Positions 9,968-18,338 of a stretch of 64,000 bases of DNA are shown in pieces. The stretch spans positions 92,714-156,713 of the forward strand of contig NZ_JSBW02000037.1 of the NCBI RefSeq assembly GCF_000772705.2, in the 5' to 3' direction. Position 1 is the first letter of the stretch. Each line of letters starts with the position of its first letter. Position numbers and translations under genes: made by a program. The notes under the pieces were generated by a model. The model saw only the letters and a list, made by a program, of their open reading frames with translations. It was not told the DNA's origin and did no database searches. The stretch comes from Xanthomonas vasicola. GTDB taxonomy: Bacteria; Pseudomonadota; Gammaproteobacteria; Xanthomonadales; Xanthomonadaceae.

Positions 9968-11523
9968 ATGCTAAAGATCCAGGTCAGTCATTCGTATTTC
10001 CTGCGTTACGACTCCAAACAATGGGAGCGCGGCAAGCCGTATCCGCCATTGGCAACGTTGCAAATCGCTGCGCTGCTGCGCGAACGCGGGCATGCACTGA
10101 GTCTGTTCGATGCGATGCTGGCCGACGATGTGGAGGACTACACCCCCGCACTGCATGCGGCGCAGCCGGATCTGGTGGTGTTCTACGAAGACAACTTCAA
10201 CTTCCTCACCAAAATGTGCCTGAGCCGGATGCGCGACGCTGCCTGCCGCATGATCGGGCAAGCCCGCGCCGCCGGTTGCCGCGTGCTGGTGGCGGGCTCG
10301 GATGCCTCCGACAACCCGGATGTGTTCCTGACTGCCGGCGCGCATGCCGTGTTGATCGGCGAAGGCATTACTCCGCTGCTTACGTTGCTTGAGCGCGTGG
10401 AAGCACAGCCGGACATCGCCACCGAACATTGGCTGGCAGGCGTTGATCGGATCGCCACCAGCCTGCCTGCGACACCCCATGTGCATCCTGGCGCGCAACC
10501 GCCGGACGCACGCCTGAGCGGGTTGCCGGCCTGGGACCTGGTCGATATGCCGCGTTACCAGCGTTTTTGGCAACAACGACACGGCCATTTCAGTTTGAAC
10601 ATGGCCGCCTCGCGTGGCTGCCCGTTCCGCTGCAACTGGTGCGCCAAGCCGATCTGGGGCAATCACTACAAACGCCGCGGCGCCGAAGAGGTGGCCGCAG
10701 AAATGATTCACCTCAAACGCAGCTTTCAGCCTGACCATATCTGGATGGCCGACGACATCTTCGGCTTCCATATCGATTGGGTGGAAACCTTTGCGCAGCA
10801 GTTGAGCGATGCCGATGGTGCGATCCCCTTCACCATCCAGACCCGCGCCGACCTTGCCAGCGAACGCATGGCCGCAGCGCTGGCACGTGCCGGTTGCGCG
10901 GAGGCGTGGATCGGTGCCGAAAGCGGCAGCCAGCGCATTCTCGACAAGATGACCAAGGGTATGCAGGTTGGCGAAGTAATCGCCGCGCGTGAGCGCCTGG
11001 GTACGCAAGGCATACGCGTAGGCTTCTTTATCCAGCTGGGGTATCTGGGCGAGGAACTTGACGACATCCTGGCCACGCGCGCACTGGTGACGCAGGCTAA
11101 CCCGGACATCATCGGCGTCAGTGTGTCGTATCCCCTGCCCGGCACCAAATTCTACGAAGAAGTAAAAAATCAGCTCGGCAGCAAGACCCATTGGGAGGAC
11201 AGCGATGATCTGGCGATGATGTTCCGTGGCGCGTACGACTCCGAGTTCTATCGCAGCGTGCGCGATCTGATGATCTGGCGATGATGTTCCGTGGCGCGTA
11301 CGACTCCGAGTTCTATCGCAGCGTGCGCGATCTATTGCACACGCAGGTCGATCTACAACAGGCGCGCGTCACGATGACGGCCGATGCGTTTGCGCAGGCA
11401 TCGGATCAGCTGGAAGCACGCTGGTCGGTCTTGATCGCCAGCGAAGGCCAACACCGCACCGAGCCGCTGACCTACAGCGTTGCGCGTCAGCCACGGCAGT
11501 TGGCCACCGTGCTGGTGGGCTAA
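9968..11523 (+). pseudogene. B12-binding-type radical SAM protein, frameshifted by a 65-bp tandem duplication
   Basis: The protein starts MLKIQVSHSYFLRYD and has an N-terminal cobalamin-binding-like Rossmann region (LLRERGHALSLFDAML, GEGITPLLTLL) and a radical SAM core with Cys218, Cys222 and Cys225 (CPFRCNWC), which would bind a 4Fe-4S cluster. Homologues are anaerobic-magnesium-protoporphyrin-cyclase-like or BchE-like enzymes and many methylases; the substrate is unknown. Bases 11204-11268 are repeated exactly as 11269-11333. Because 65 is not a multiple of three, the frame closes at 11284 and the last 63 or so residues continue in another frame to 11523. Removing one copy restores a 496-codon reading frame. 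The truncated form keeps the whole radical SAM core, so partial function cannot be excluded. Confidence 0.85.
11204..11333. repeat. Perfect 65-bp direct tandem duplication
   Basis: Copy 1 is 11204-11268 and copy 2 is 11269-11333, identical over all 65 bases and mismatched immediately outside on both sides. It lies inside the radical SAM gene near its 3' end and shifts the frame. The absence of divergence between copies points to a recent event; slippage or recombination could revert it. Confidence 0.95.
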
Positions 11524-11578
11524 CCCTCGCCTGCTCTGAATCTTTTCCTCCATCGCTTTGCCTGACCGGACCACGCGC

Positions 11579-12793
11579 ATGCAGCCCTCCCTTCGCACCA
11601 TCAAGCACCGCCTGCACACGGCGACCGAGCGACTCGCTCAGGAGCTGGCCCAGCCGGGCGACGCATCGCCGCAGTGGGACCGACTGCAATGGCAGCTGGC
11701 GGCCGCAGCGGCGGCGGCGCATGGCATCTCGCCACTGCTGCAACGCCGCTCGTTGTGGCAGGACGCCGAATGGAACACCTTCCTGAGCGAACAACGTGGG
11801 CATGTGGAAGACCGCCATCGGCGGATCGCGCTGTTGCTAACCCGCATTGACGCAGCTGCACGCAGTGCCGGCATCGCGCTGGTGGGCCTGAAAGGCACCG
11901 CCTTGCATCGGCTGGGCGTGTATCTGCCCGGCGACCGCCCAATGGCCGATATCGACCTACTGGTGGAACCGGAAAACGCGCCCACAGTGGCCGTTCTGTT
12001 GTGCGAACTCGGCTATATCGCGTCTTTCGAACAGTGGAAGCATCAGGTCTTCAAACCGGTGCAGGGCGAGGCCGTGGCGGGACTGGGCGAACACCGCGAT
12101 GCGCCGATCACTATTGAATTGCATACGCGCATCCAGGAACGCTTGCCGGTGAGTAGCGTGGAGATCACTGCACGGATTTGGCCGCAGCACCCGCAACCGG
12201 GCTTGAACCCCTACCCGTCCATCGGCGCATTGATGTGCCACTTGCTGCTACACGCGGCGGGCGGTATCTGCCATCGCACTATTCGCCTGATGCATCTGCA
12301 TGATCTGGCCTTGCTGACCACGCGCATGGGTCCGCGCGATTGGGAGGAATTGCGGGAAGACAGTTCCATGCCACCGTGGTGGGCGCTGCCGCCACTGCTG
12401 TTGCTGCAGCGTTATTACCGCGCCGTGGTACCGGCTGCGGTGATGGCGCGCCTGCATGCAGCCTGCCCTCCACTGCTACGGCTGCGCGCAGCTCGGCAAA
12501 CGCTCACCGCTGCATCGTGTTCCAACCTGTGGCTGTCGGCGTTGCCGGGGATTGAATGGTCGCGTTCGTTCGATGAGGCGCGGCAGTATCTGCGCAACCG
12601 CGTCGTGCCTTCAGCAGAAAGCTGCAAAGAACGTGCGGACATGCTGCAGACGCAGTTATGGCTGCAAGATCAGCCGTGGGTGCGACAAACCCAGGCACGC
12701 CGTTTGATGACACGCCTGACTCGACCAGTGCCCCGCACCGACATGTTGTATGTGGTGCGTGCGGCGCTGGATGGGTATCTGCAGCCGGCGTGA
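11579..12793 (+). CDS. Nucleotidyltransferase family protein (NTP_transf_5-like)
   Basis: A 404-residue protein of the uncharacterised NTP_transf_5 family. The signature is LVGLKGTALHRLGVY followed by DRPMADIDLLVEP (about residues 101-131), where the Asp-x-Asp pair would bind metal and NTP. An all-helical C-terminal part follows. These proteins are found with HprK-like kinases in peptide or surface-polymer loci; the transferred group and acceptor are unknown. ATG 11579 was chosen over the TTG at 11558. It lies 55 bases after the radical SAM gene and is convergent with the GT4 gene; a hairpin at 12795-12819 separates them. Confidence 0.78.
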   Translation: MQPSLRTIKHRLHTATERLAQELAQPGDASPQWDRLQWQLAAAAAAAHGISPLLQRRSLWQDAEWNTFLSEQRGHVEDRHRRIALLLTRIDAAARSAGIALVGLKGTALHRLGVYLPGDRPMADIDLLVEPENAPTVAVLLCELGYIASFEQWKHQVFKPVQGEAVAGLGEHRDAPITIELHTRIQERLPVSSVEITARIWPQHPQPGLNPYPSIGALMCHLLLHAAGGICHRTIRLMHLHDLALLTTRMGPRDWEELREDSSMPPWWALPPLLLLQRYYRAVVPAAVMARLHAACPPLLRLRAARQTLTAASCSNLWLSALPGIEWSRSFDEARQYLRNRVVPSAESCKERADMLQTQLWLQDQPWVRQTQARRLMTRLTRPVPRTDMLYVVRAALDGYLQPA

Positions 12794-12794
12794 G

Positions 12795-12819
12795 GCTGGG
12801 CAAAAAGGTTTTGTCCAGC
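12795..12819. terminator. Rho-independent-type hairpin between convergent genes
   Basis: GCTGGGCAAAA (12795-12805) pairs with TTTTGTCCAGC (12809-12819), an 11-bp stem with one G-T pair and a 3-base loop. The A/T arms provide a T-run on both strands, so it can work in either direction. It starts two bases after the nucleotidyltransferase stop. Confidence 0.7.
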
Positions 12820-12912
12820 ACGCTCCTCAATCAAGACGCGGGTGCACAAGAGCACCGAGAAACCTTCGCGCATTGTCACGCGCATCAATGCAGTCAATAC
12901 AGTGGTCGCTGC

Positions 12913-14007
12913 TCACACCAACTGGCGATACAGCTGCTCGAACAACCGCGTCGTCAACGCAGCATCTTCGCGGACGGCACGACACTGCGCCGCCCAGGCC
13001 AGACGCAAGCGCAGTTCGTCGTCGCCGAGCACCTGGCGGATGGCCTCGGCCATTCCGGCCCAGTCGCCTGGTGGCACCGCCAGTGCCGCGATCGGTGCCC
13101 ATTCGACCAAGTGCCCGACAGCAGTGCCCACCGTTGGTACACCGGCAACGGCGGCTTCCAGCAGCACCAACGGCCCGGCTTCATGCAGCGAAGACAACAC
13201 CAGCAGATCGGCCGATAGCATAATCGGGCGCAACTCGCGCTGGGTCTTGAAGCCGAGAAAGCGCACCTGTTGCTGCAAGCCGAGTTGCTGCACCAGGCGC
13301 TGCATGGCGCCGTCCAATGTGTCGACGCCCACCATGTCCAGGGTGAAGGCAACACCGGCACGCTTGAGTGCGGCCATCGCCTGCAACATGGTGGTCTGGT
13401 CCTTGACCGGATTGAGGCTTGCGACATGCAGCAGCCGCGCAACCGATTCAGTGCGCGCCCGCGGCGCTGCAGGCGGCCAGGCGCGCAGATCCACGCCCAG
13501 CGGCACGCGTTGCGCAGCGATGCCAAGTGCCTGCAGCGAATCGATGATGGGCGCGCTGGCAGCCGTCACCCGATCGGCAAGCCGCAAAATTAACGCTTCG
13601 CGCAGACGCCCGCGCCAACGCCGGCGGCCGCCGTAGCCGATGCAATGCAGTGCGACCAGCTCGCCACCGGCGATATGCACCACGCTGGGACGGCGCAGCA
13701 ACTTTGCCGCAATCACCGCAATCAAGCTGCAATAGCCCGAAAAAATTGCCTGGATCACATCGAACGGCGCACGCCGGTGTTCATCGCGAATGGCAGCGAT
13801 CGCGCGCAGCCGTGTGCGGCGTGCACCGATGTTATGCACGGTGGCGCCGCGCAGGCTCCAGGTGCCGGGCTGCGGTTCTTGATGCAGCACGAAGACGTGT
13901 ACTGCATGGCTGCGGGCCAGCCACTCGATCACGGTCAGGAACACCGGGATCACGCGGACTTCCCCACTGCGATCCACGCCACCGGGTACCACCAGTGCCA
14001 GTTTCAT
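12913..14007 (-). CDS. Glycosyltransferase family 4 (GT-B), second of two
   Basis: A 364-residue GT-B fold enzyme. The N-terminus MKLALVVPGGVDRSGEVRV is the typical first beta strand and Gly loop; the C-terminal half has LHVASLNPVKDQTTMLQAM (donor domain entry) and the E-x7-E type motif SLHEAGPLVLLEAAVAGVP (about residues 285-303) that contacts the nucleotide sugar. It would transfer a sugar to a growing glycan on the cytoplasmic side. ATG 14005-14007 overlaps the stop of the preceding GT4 gene by ATGA, so the longer upstream frame is a shadow. Donor and linkage are not predictable. Last gene of the 18.0-12.9 kb operon. Confidence 0.88.
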   Translation of the reverse strand: MKLALVVPGGVDRSGEVRVIPVFLTVIEWLARSHAVHVFVLHQEPQPGTWSLRGATVHNIGARRTRLRAIAAIRDEHRRAPFDVIQAIFSGYCSLIAVIAAKLLRRPSVVHIAGGELVALHCIGYGGRRRWRGRLREALILRLADRVTAASAPIIDSLQALGIAAQRVPLGVDLRAWPPAAPRARTESVARLLHVASLNPVKDQTTMLQAMAALKRAGVAFTLDMVGVDTLDGAMQRLVQQLGLQQQVRFLGFKTQRELRPIMLSADLLVLSSLHEAGPLVLLEAAVAGVPTVGTAVGHLVEWAPIAALAVPPGDWAGMAEAIRQVLGDDELRLRLAWAAQCRAVREDAALTTRLFEQLYRQLV

Positions 14008-15134
14008 GCGATGCGCTCCGGCGCGGCGGCGCGTAATTGGGTGTATGCCTGCGCCCAGCGCTGACCCACTGCGGCAAACGACAGGCGTGCGTCGAAATGC
14101 TCGCGCACCTGCGCGCGCGAGGGGCGTTGCCAGCTGACGCGCAGCAACAGTTCCGACAATGCCGAAGCATCGCCCACCGACCACAACTCGCCCATTGCGC
14201 CGTCATCGCTGAGCGCGCGGAACGAGGCAATGGCGGTGAGTAGCGGCAGGCAGCCGCAGGCATAGGCTTCCAGAGCGGCGTAACCGCAGCTTTCCGTATG
14301 GCTGGCAGACACGAACAGATCGGCCGCGCGCAACAGCTCCTGCACGCGCGCATGCTCGACCTTGCCCAGCAACTGCACGCACTTCGCCAGCTGCGGGTCG
14401 CTGCGCAAGCGCTGCTGCACCTGCTCCATCAACGGCGCCTGGTCGAACACACACCACAGCCGCAACCCGGGCACCATGCGCGCAGCCATGGCTACCGCGT
14501 CGAGCACGCATAGCGGGTCCTTGGCCGGGCTTAAATGTCCTATCCACAGCACACACGGATCGCCGTGCAAGCGTGTCTGCTCGCGTGCCTGCAGTCGATC
14601 GCCAGGGGTAAAGCGGCTGCTCGATTCGGGGATTGCAAACAATTGCGTGCTGCGGCGGAACAGCCGCGAACGCGTGAACGGCTGCGCCAGCTCCAGCGAA
14701 GTGAATGCAATGCCAGATGCGGCCGCGTAACGGGTGCGCCACAGGCTTCTGCTCCACCAGCGCGGCGGCCGGTTGGCGTGATCCTGTAGCAGAATCGGCA
14801 GCTCCGGCAGCAGGCGCGTCAGACGCCGCGCATCGCCTGCGAATTCCAGACCGTGCACATGCAATACGTCAGCATCGATCTCACCCAACAGTGCGGCAAG
14901 CGTGCGCGCACGACTTGCGCTGCCACGTCGTTGCAGATCGGCAAAGCGGTAGTCCACGCCCTGATGACGCAGGCGGGTGTTCAAGGCAGATGCCTGGATC
15001 ACCGACACACGCACACCTGCGCTGGCGACAGCCTCGGCAATGTCGGCCAGCGATGGCCATTGTGCGAATACCTGCTCCGCGCTTAAGCCATCGGGCGTGG
15101 GAACCAGATTCAGCTGTGCGACGTGCAGGCTCAT
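14004..15134 (-). CDS. Glycosyltransferase family 4 (GT-B), first of two
   Basis: A 376-residue glycosyltransferase starting MSLHVAQLNLVPTPDG. It has VLHVHGLEFAGDARR in the acceptor domain, CVLWIGHLSPAKDPLCVLDA at the donor-domain entry, and the E-x7-E motif SHTESCGYAALEAYACG (about residues 290-306). It is a second cytoplasmic sugar transferase of the same operon. The start ATG 15132-15134 overlaps the stop of the 39-codon ORF by ATGA, and its own stop overlaps the next gene by ATGA. An in-frame ATG nine bases upstream is also possible. Confidence 0.88.
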   Translation of the reverse strand: MSLHVAQLNLVPTPDGLSAEQVFAQWPSLADIAEAVASAGVRVSVIQASALNTRLRHQGVDYRFADLQRRGSASRARTLAALLGEIDADVLHVHGLEFAGDARRLTRLLPELPILLQDHANRPPRWWSRSLWRTRYAAASGIAFTSLELAQPFTRSRLFRRSTQLFAIPESSSRFTPGDRLQAREQTRLHGDPCVLWIGHLSPAKDPLCVLDAVAMAARMVPGLRLWCVFDQAPLMEQVQQRLRSDPQLAKCVQLLGKVEHARVQELLRAADLFVSASHTESCGYAALEAYACGCLPLLTAIASFRALSDDGAMGELWSVGDASALSELLLRVSWQRPSRAQVREHFDARLSFAAVGQRWAQAYTQLRAAAPERIA

Positions 15135-15250
15135 ATGGATGACAGCGCTTGCACGCCGATCAATATGACGACACCGCCATACGCCGCACTCGCGGCGTGC
15201 CAATGAATGGCTGCGCATACCGCACAGACAGCGACCACCGCGTGCAACAT
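15131..15250 (-). CDS. Small hydrophobic ORF, 39 residues, coupled to GT4 gene
   Basis: The 39-residue product begins MLHAVVAVCAVCAAI and ends VILIGVQALSSI; nearly all residues are hydrophobic with a His-Trp-His turn in the middle, suggesting a single-pass or hairpin membrane peptide. It lies in the 122-base space between the methyltransferase stop (15256) and the GT4 start, begins six bases after that stop, and ends with ATGA overlapping the GT4 start, as real genes of this operon do. I do not recognise it. It is either a genuine small membrane protein or a leader for translational coupling. The frame is open further upstream but there it is a shadow of the methyltransferase. Confidence 0.45.
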   Translation of the reverse strand: MLHAVVAVCAVCAAIHWHAASAAYGGVVILIGVQALSSI

Positions 15251-15255
15251 CTTGC

Positions 15256-15954
15256 TCACGCGACGCGCCGCAGACGCAGCACCAACGCAACCGGCACCTG
15301 TAATGCCGTCTGGTCGAAACGCGCGCCTGCGGGAATATCGGCGGAGTCCAGCATCGGCTCGGCAACGGCTTCGATTGCAAAGCCGAGTGCGGTGCATGCC
15401 GAATGCCAGTGGCTGTAGAGATGCTGGGTATGCCGCACTGCGTAGTGCTGCCCGTCCGCTTTGAAGTCGCGGCGCCAGCCCAGCGCGTGACCGATCGGAT
15501 GCACGTCGCTGCACAGCACGGTGCCGCCGACGCGGGTGACGCGATGCAGTTCTTCCAGCGCGGGCCACAGCCGTTGCAGATGCCCCACCACCAGGCCGCA
15601 CACGCTGAGGTCGGCTACCGCATCGGTCAGCGGCAACTGATCCAGACTGCCTTGTTGCAAGTCGATGCGTGCGGCCGGCCAGTCCTGTACCAACTCGGCG
15701 CCGGCACGCTGCAGCATCTCCGGCGACAGATCGACACCGCTGACGTGCCGCGCGCCGCGGCGCAATGCGTGCAGGATGTAGCGGCCGCTGCCGCAGCCGG
15801 CGTCCAACACGTGCTGGTCCTGCAGGCTGGCAGGCATCAGGGCGAGCATGGCGCGTTCTTCGGCCAACATCACCGGGTTGTGCGCGTGCGGCGGATACGC
15901 CTGCGCCCATAGTGCATATGCCGCGGTGGGTTCGAGGACCGGCACTGCGCTCAC
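15256..15954 (-). CDS. Class I SAM-dependent methyltransferase
   Basis: A 232-residue Rossmann-fold methyltransferase. Motif I is VLDAGCGSGRYILHALRRG (about residues 49-67), motif II VSGVDLSPEMLQRA, and the post-I acidic strand ends at LSVCGLVVGHLQRLWPALEELHRV, as in UbiE/Methyltransf_11 proteins. It would methylate a small molecule or sugar intermediate; substrate unknown. Start ATG overlaps the amidohydrolase stop by four bases (15951-15954), so it is in the same operon as two GT4 genes. Confidence 0.87.
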   Translation of the reverse strand: MSAVPVLEPTAAYALWAQAYPPHAHNPVMLAEERAMLALMPASLQDQHVLDAGCGSGRYILHALRRGARHVSGVDLSPEMLQRAGAELVQDWPAARIDLQQGSLDQLPLTDAVADLSVCGLVVGHLQRLWPALEELHRVTRVGGTVLCSDVHPIGHALGWRRDFKADGQHYAVRHTQHLYSHWHSACTALGFAIEAVAEPMLDSADIPAGARFDQTALQVPVALVLRLRRVA

Positions 15955-17198
15955 GAAACTGCTCCATTGGCAGCCAGCGCATGCGCGATCTGCGCAGTGG
16001 CCTGCGGTGGCTGCTCCAGCGACACGCGCTGCAGGCCGGGTTCGAGCGCCAGCACCGCCGGGTCGGCCAATGTGGCGTCAATTAACTTGGGCCGCCCATC
16101 CAACAAGACCGGCACGGTCTGGATGCCGGCCGCGTCGAACCACGGCGCAAAATCTGGATCGGCAATGCGCGGCTTGCCATTGCGTATCACTGCACGCAAC
16201 GCACTGCGGTCACAGCCGATGATGCTGTTGGCAGGCCCGCCGCCGCGGTCGCGCACGATCAGCAGATCTGCAACGGCACCGGGGACGATACGTCCACGCG
16301 TGGCCATGCGCAGGATGCGTGCGGAGTCAGTGGTGACCATGCCAAACAACAGATCCGGCGCCAACCCACTCTCGCTGGCAACGCGCAACTCTTCCAACAG
16401 GTCGCGTGCGCCACTGATGCGCGAATCGGTGCCCAGCGCCAACCGGCCGGCCGTGCACAAGCGCCACGGATCGAGCGTGCGCCCGAGCAGCGCCTGATTG
16501 CTGGACGGGCACCACACCACGGCGGCGCCACGCGCAATCACCCGCTCGATATCCTGCTCGCCCATGCCAACGCCATGGATCAACACCGTGTTGGCGGCCA
16601 GGCATCCAAGCCGGTCGAGTTCGTCCAGCTCGGCACGCGCTACGGCGTCGGTACCTTCGGCCAGATGGATCATCCAGGGATGCGCAGCAGGAGTTGCGGC
16701 AAAACTGCCTTGCACTGGCGGACCGTAGCCGGTCCAGCCCAGCGCATAGCTCCAGCCGAATTTGCGCAGCAGGCCCACCGGGAAATTCGCTTCATCCAGC
16801 GTGGCGTGCCATGGGTCATGCTGGGCCACGCAGGTGACGCCGGCCAACAGGTTCTTCAAGCCACCATGGCGCAGCCGCACTGCCTTGGGCACGCGCAGTG
16901 CGGCGGCAACGTCTGGGTGCTGAAAATGCGCCTGAAATGCCTCGATCCATACATAGCTGTTGGCGAACGGCGCGGTCTGCGGCAGCGGCGGCACGCAGTT
17001 CACCTGCAAATGCTCGTGCGCGTTGATCAGGCCCGGTGCCAGCACATGCCCTTGCAGATCCAGCCGCAAGGTGCCGGTGCCGAGGGTGCCGCCGAAGTGC
17101 CCCGCACGGATGGTCACTGCGGTGCGCGACGGACCCGCTCGTGTCACCGTGCGCGCGCCTTGCAGGCAGACATCGGCCATGGCCATCGGCATCTCCAC
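15951..17198 (-). CDS. Amidohydrolase / metal-dependent hydrolase (TRZ/ATZ-like)
   Basis: A 415-residue TIM-barrel amidohydrolase. Metal ligands visible in order are HEH (NAHEHLQV, about residues 61-63), IHLAEG, VLIHGVG and Asp in LALGTDSRISG. The ends form the small beta sandwich typical of cytosine-deaminase and atrazine-chlorohydrolase-like enzymes (LAPGLINAHEHL; PGAVADLLIV). It hydrolyses a C-N bond, often deaminating. The start is GTG 17196-17198 directly after the preceding stop; ATG 17192 is an alternative. A deaminase inside a glycosyltransferase operon is unusual and suggests that the product contains a non-sugar moiety. Confidence 0.85.
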   Translation of the reverse strand: MEMPMAMADVCLQGARTVTRAGPSRTAVTIRAGHFGGTLGTGTLRLDLQGHVLAPGLINAHEHLQVNCVPPLPQTAPFANSYVWIEAFQAHFQHPDVAAALRVPKAVRLRHGGLKNLLAGVTCVAQHDPWHATLDEANFPVGLLRKFGWSYALGWTGYGPPVQGSFAATPAAHPWMIHLAEGTDAVARAELDELDRLGCLAANTVLIHGVGMGEQDIERVIARGAAVVWCPSSNQALLGRTLDPWRLCTAGRLALGTDSRISGARDLLEELRVASESGLAPDLLFGMVTTDSARILRMATRGRIVPGAVADLLIVRDRGGGPANSIIGCDRSALRAVIRNGKPRIADPDFAPWFDAAGIQTVPVLLDGRPKLIDATLADPAVLALEPGLQRVSLEQPPQATAQIAHALAANGAVS

Positions 17199-18041
17199 TC
17201 AGCGCTTGCGCATCACGATCAGAAAGTGATCGCCCATGTCGCGCAGCAGCGGCAGCCCGCCCATGCGGTCGTCGCAGCGCCCAAGGCGCTCGGACAGGCG
17301 CGGATTGCGTTCGCAAAAATCCACCAGATACGGCGGCGGCAGGAACAAGCTCAAGGCACGGTAACTTTCCAGCACGAAATGCTTTTCGAATGCGCGGTAG
17401 AACTCACGCGGCAGGTGATACCAGGTCCAGATGGTATGGCCGTTCATGCCCACCGCAATTGCCCCTTTGGCGGCACGCACCGCGGCGCGCTTGAAACGCC
17501 CACGCAAGGCGTAATGGCCGATTTCCCAGGGACAGATCCGCCCGATCACTGAAAACACCAGGCAGCCATCGGCGCGCAGCAGACGTGCGCATTCGGCGGC
17601 GACGGCCGGCAGATCGGGCGCGCAATTGAGCGGGCCGAAATTGGAGTACATGCCATCGAAACTGCCTTCCAGCCGATCAAGCTGCTGAATACCAACATGC
17701 GCGGTGGTGAGGCGTTCATCCAGACCCTGCATTACCGCGCGGTGGCGGGTGCGCTCGACCATTGCCGGCGACCAGTCAGTGGCCAGAACGGAATACCCGC
17801 GGCGTGCGAATTCGCCAGCATCCAGGCCGGTGCCGCAGCCCAGATCGATCAGCCGCGAACCCACCGGCAGCTCGGCTGCCACCGTGTCCCACAACGTGGT
17901 GCGCATGCGCTGGATTAGCGCGTTGTTACCACGTGGGCCATCGTAGTCGGGAGCCACGCTATCGAACGCGCGTTGCGTTTCCAGCAATTGTTCCGGCGCA
18001 ACCGTGCCACCTCGCGCCGCATGCTCATTGATTGACGACAT
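17199..18041 (-). CDS. Class I SAM-dependent methyltransferase, first gene of operon
   Basis: A 280-residue methyltransferase with AFDSVAPDYDGPRGNNALIQ at the N-terminus and motif I LIDLGCGTGLDAGEFARRGY (about residues 65-84), then VLATDWSPAMVERT and the conserved YSNFGPLNCAPDLPAV. The C-terminal 100 residues form a lid-like helical region with TIWTWYHLPREFYRAFEKHF. Substrate unknown. It is the first gene of a six-gene operon (methyltransferase, amidohydrolase, methyltransferase, small ORF, GT4, GT4) in which neighbours touch or overlap. Confidence 0.87.
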   Translation of the reverse strand: MSSINEHAARGGTVAPEQLLETQRAFDSVAPDYDGPRGNNALIQRMRTTLWDTVAAELPVGSRLIDLGCGTGLDAGEFARRGYSVLATDWSPAMVERTRHRAVMQGLDERLTTAHVGIQQLDRLEGSFDGMYSNFGPLNCAPDLPAVAAECARLLRADGCLVFSVIGRICPWEIGHYALRGRFKRAAVRAAKGAIAVGMNGHTIWTWYHLPREFYRAFEKHFVLESYRALSLFLPPPYLVDFCERNPRLSERLGRCDDRMGGLPLLRDMGDHFLIVMRKR

Positions 18042-18338
18042 GCGCAGCCTCCCACACCAGTCCTGCTGTTCTCACGACCCTCTCCGGACGCAACGCCGCC
18101 AACGCGGCATCGCTTGATAGACCTGTGAGTGTCAGGTGCTGCCTTTTTGGTTGCAGCGTGGTGGGTAAAACGCACGCTGTTCAGGCGATCACGTTCGACA
18201 CGAGTACGTGGGCTCGACGCACAGCAATGCACAGTGCGGCCTACCTTCTGCGGCCATAGCACTTAGCACCTGCGTCACGCGCAACTCAACCCATCGCCAT
18301 TGTGCCGATGCTCCACCGTAGCCGTTAAGCAACAGCGC
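18042..18338. other. Intergenic region between the two glycan operons
   Basis: About 300 bases between the wzz stop and the methyltransferase start, both on the minus strand. It should contain the promoter of the methyltransferase operon. An open frame runs through it but has no recognisable protein. GCTGC and GCAGC around a T-rich centre near 18139-18158 form only a weak hairpin. Confidence 0.4.

Noticed and set aside
8714..12793. Lasso-peptide biosynthetic cluster (HprK-like, nucleotidyltransferase, ABC exporter)
   Set aside because: No asparagine-synthetase-like cyclase, no transglutaminase-like protease, no PqqD-like chaperone and no precursor peptide could be found between 6.9 and 18.3 kb.
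15131..16081. 316-residue frame covering the methyltransferase gene
   Set aside because: Apart from its last 39 codons it is an arginine-rich shadow of the methyltransferase in another frame; only the 39-codon part is reported.
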